The position numbers and the translations under genes were made by a program. A stretch of DNA of 6,308 bases, from positions 18,250 through 24,557 of the forward strand of contig PXTQ01000135.1 in NCBI GenBank assembly GCA_003022505.1, written 5' to 3'. This DNA is from Bacteroidetes bacterium QS_8_64_10 (GTDB lineage: Bacteria > Bacteroidota > Rhodothermia > Rhodothermales > Salinibacteraceae). The notes below the pieces were generated by a model. That model was not told where the DNA came from, did not search any database, and saw only the letters and a list, made by a program, of their open reading frames with translations. This document shows positions 4,762-6,308 of the stretch, one piece after another. The number at the start of each line of letters is the position of its first letter. Positions within the stretch are counted from its first letter, which is position 1.

Positions 4762-5742
4762 ATGCCTGACACGAAAGAGCGCCCGCGCACCCCCGACGAG
4801 GTCGATCTCGACGAGGCCCCGAAGGAGTCGCTTGAAACATCGGGTGACGGCGATTCCGACTTTATGGGATTGCCCGTCGTGGAGAATAAGAACCAGAACC
4901 AGCCGGGCAAGCGCCCGGAGTGGCTGCGCGTGAAGCTGCCCTACGGCGAGACGTTCAAAGACGTGCACGAGACCGTCGAGGAGCACGACCTGCACACGGT
5001 CTGCCAGAGCGCGCGCTGCCCCAACATGGGCGAGTGCTGGAGCGCCGGCACAGCCACGTTTATGATTCTGGGCGACGTGTGCACGCGCTCCTGCGGCTTC
5101 TGCGCCGTCAAGACGGGCCGCCCGCCGGAGGAGCTTGACTACGACGAGCCGCGCCGCGTGGCGGAAGCTGCCGCCAAGATGGACCTGCAGCACGTGGTCG
5201 TGACGAGCGTCAACCGCGACGAGCGCGAGGACGGTGGCGCCCCCATCTTCGCTGAGACGATTCGCCGCGTGCGCGAGAAGCAATCAGGCTGCACCGTCGA
5301 GGTGCTCACGCCCGACTTTCGCGGCATCGAGGACGCCATCGACATCGTCTTGGACGCCCGGCCCGATATCTTCAATCACAACGTCGAGACCGTGCCGCGC
5401 CTCTACCGGCGCGTGCGCCCCCAGGCCAACTACGAGCGCTCACTGCGCGTGCTGGGCCGCGCCAAAGATCAGGGCCTGCGCACCAAGAGCGGCATCATGG
5501 TGGGCCTCGGTGAGGAGCGCGACGAGGTGCTCGAAATCATGGACGACTTCGTGGACGTGGGCCTCGACGTGATGACCATCGGGCAGTACATGCAGCCGAC
5601 CAAGATGCATCTGCCCGTCGAAGAGTGGGTGCACCCGGACGTGTTCGATTGGTACAAAGAGGTCGGCGAAGACAAAGGCCTCGAGCACGTAGAGAGCGGC
5701 CCGCTCGTGCGCTCAAGCTATCACGCCGAAGAGCACGTTTGA
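4762..5742 (+). CDS. lipA: Lipoyl synthase
   Basis: LipA is a cytosolic radical SAM enzyme that inserts two sulfurs at C6 and C8 of protein-bound octanoyl groups, making the lipoyl cofactor of 2-oxoacid dehydrogenases and the glycine cleavage system. The product is 326 residues. The auxiliary, sulfur-donating 4Fe-4S cluster is marked by Cys81, Cys86 and Cys92 (C-x4-C-x5-C in CQSARCPNMGEC), the radical SAM cluster by CTRSCGFC (Cys107, Cys111, Cys114), and the C-terminal RSSY motif (317-320) supplies the serine ligand. DVCTRSCGFCAV, FNHNVETVPRLY and MTIGQYMQPT are family hallmarks. All catalytic residues are present. The N-terminus carries an extra acidic segment of about 34 residues (DEVDLDEAPKESLE at 12-25); the ATG at 4864 (Met35) is an alternative start. 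I keep 4762 because the frame just upstream is pyrimidine-rich non-coding DNA that leads directly into it. No lipB is next to it. Confidence 0.97.
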   Translation: MPDTKERPRTPDEVDLDEAPKESLETSGDGDSDFMGLPVVENKNQNQPGKRPEWLRVKLPYGETFKDVHETVEEHDLHTVCQSARCPNMGECWSAGTATFMILGDVCTRSCGFCAVKTGRPPEELDYDEPRRVAEAAAKMDLQHVVVTSVNRDEREDGGAPIFAETIRRVREKQSGCTVEVLTPDFRGIEDAIDIVLDARPDIFNHNVETVPRLYRRVRPQANYERSLRVLGRAKDQGLRTKSGIMVGLGEERDEVLEIMDDFVDVGLDVMTIGQYMQPTKMHLPVEEWVHPDVFDWYKEVGEDKGLEHVESGPLVRSSYHAEEHV

Positions 5743-5743
5743 A

Positions 5744-5778
5744 GCGTTCTCGCGTTGCGTGTTGGCGCGTTTCGCGTT
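5744..5778. repeat. Irregular GCGTT repeats between convergent lipA and GH3 genes
   Basis: GCGTT occurs at 5744, 5752, 5767 and 5774, with GTGTT between them. On the minus strand this reads as AACGC units (gaacgcgaaacgcgccaacacgcaacgc), similar in style to the ACGCAATACGC repeat at 981-1003. The spacer 5743-5855 has no gene and no convincing terminator. Confidence 0.35.
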
Positions 5779-5855
5779 CTTGGGTTGCAGGTCAAAAAGT
5801 CGTGGACCGCCTGCGCTTTACAATGTCAAGATTCGTCGCCTGATTGCTCCCACTC

Positions 5856-6308
5856 TCATCCCGTGGCGGAGCGCCCAGAGGCGCGGTCTTGCAGGCGGAT
5901 CTCCTCGGCCTCTCGGCCCGCCAGCACGTCAGCCAGAGCGCGCTGGGAGGGAATGGCGTCGCTGTACGTGCAAATCCGCGCAGCGGCCTTCGGGAAATCG
6001 TCAAGAACGTACGGGCTGCCGAGTGAAGCCAGCACGACGGGCTGCTCCTCGATCAGGTCGCGGACGAATTCCTGCGCCATCGGCTGCAGGCCCTGCCCCT
6101 GAAACGCGGCGGGCTTCACGACGGGCGCGACGACGACGTGCTTGACGCGCCGGGCGTGCTCGCGTAAGCGGTCGAAGGTCGCTTCCCCGGCTTCGTCGTC
6201 CACCTCGGCGTAGGCCGCCCCCGGAAACGTCGTGTGGACGGCCGCCGAGAGCGGTTCGTCGAACACCACGTCGGGGTCCTTATGCTGGTGCAGGAGCACC
6301 ACCAGCAG
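5856..6308 (-). CDS. Glycoside hydrolase family 3 C-terminal domain protein (5' part beyond window)
   Basis: Only the last 150 residues are in the window, read from the right edge to the TGA at 5856; the frame is open at the edge and the GTG at 6302 is internal. The segment matches the alpha/beta sandwich (C-terminal) domain of GH3 beta-N-acetylglucosaminidases and beta-glucosidases: VKHVVVAPVVKP (55-66), FVRDLIEEQPVVLASLGSPY (81-100), then DDFPKAAARICTYSDAIPSQ (103-122) and ALADVLAG (124-131). The catalytic Asp lies in the missing N-terminal barrel, so activity cannot be judged, though a NagZ-like role in wall recycling or saccharide breakdown is possible. The C-terminus ends about 19 residues after the LAG motif and lacks the usual G-R/K-LPV segment, a small oddity. 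It is convergent with lipA, 113 bp away. Confidence 0.8.
   Translation of the reverse strand: MLVVLLHQHKDPDVVFDEPLSAAVHTTFPGAAYAEVDDEAGEATFDRLREHARRVKHVVVAPVVKPAAFQGQGLQPMAQEFVRDLIEEQPVVLASLGSPYVLDDFPKAAARICTYSDAIPSQRALADVLAGREAEEIRLQDRASGRSATG

Noticed and set aside
4714..5283. Minus-strand open frame opposite lipA
   Set aside because: Ala/Val/His/Leu-rich antisense shadow of lipA.

Overview
The window is a GC-rich bacterial chromosomal segment holding four well-supported metabolic or membrane genes, one partial glycosidase gene, and a messier stretch (about 1642-3117) with two probably frame-disrupted genes and short repeats. None of the clear starts has a convincing Shine-Dalgarno sequence, and several are preceded by pyrimidine-rich DNA. 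Together with an acidic N-terminal extension on LipA, a TonB-like lipoprotein and an L-lysine 6-transaminase, this points to a Bacteroidota-related lineage, possibly Rhodothermota. That placement is an inference from gene style and not from a phylogenetic marker.

Layout: (1) 2-928 (+), the C-terminal three quarters of a class I/II PLP aminotransferase, cut by the left edge. (2) 929-1071, a spacer with degenerate short repeats. (3) 1072-1641 (+), a DUF4126 integral membrane protein. (4) 1642-1913, a convergent non-coding region with a 15-bp perfect inverted repeat. (5) 1914-2601 (-), a putative lipoprotein with a TonB-type C-terminal domain; its signal peptide and body lie in different frames. 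(6) 2668-2976 (-), a small coiled-coil protein with a C-terminal membrane helix and no standard start codon; a likely N-terminal piece lies in another frame at 3023-3100. (7) 3118-4464 (-), lat, bracketed by a 12-bp inverted repeat. (8) 4465-4761, a divergent regulatory region with an AT-rich palindrome and a long pyrimidine tract. (9) 4762-5742 (+), lipA. (10) 5743-5855, a convergent spacer with GCGTT repeats. (11) 5856-6308 (-), the C-terminal part of a GH3 family glycosidase, cut by the right edge.

The genes do not form one pathway. The minus-strand genes lat, the coiled-coil gene and the TonB-like gene run in the same direction and could be co-transcribed. lat and lipA are divergent and share a 297-bp promoter region. 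The most notable material is the 1.2 kb between lat and the DUF4126 gene. Both small genes there look intact only if one extra base, in a short homopolymer, is ignored in each. This means either recent decay or consensus errors in the sequence. I see no mobile element with a transposase, no CRISPR array, no tRNA or rRNA, and no obvious new multi-gene system.
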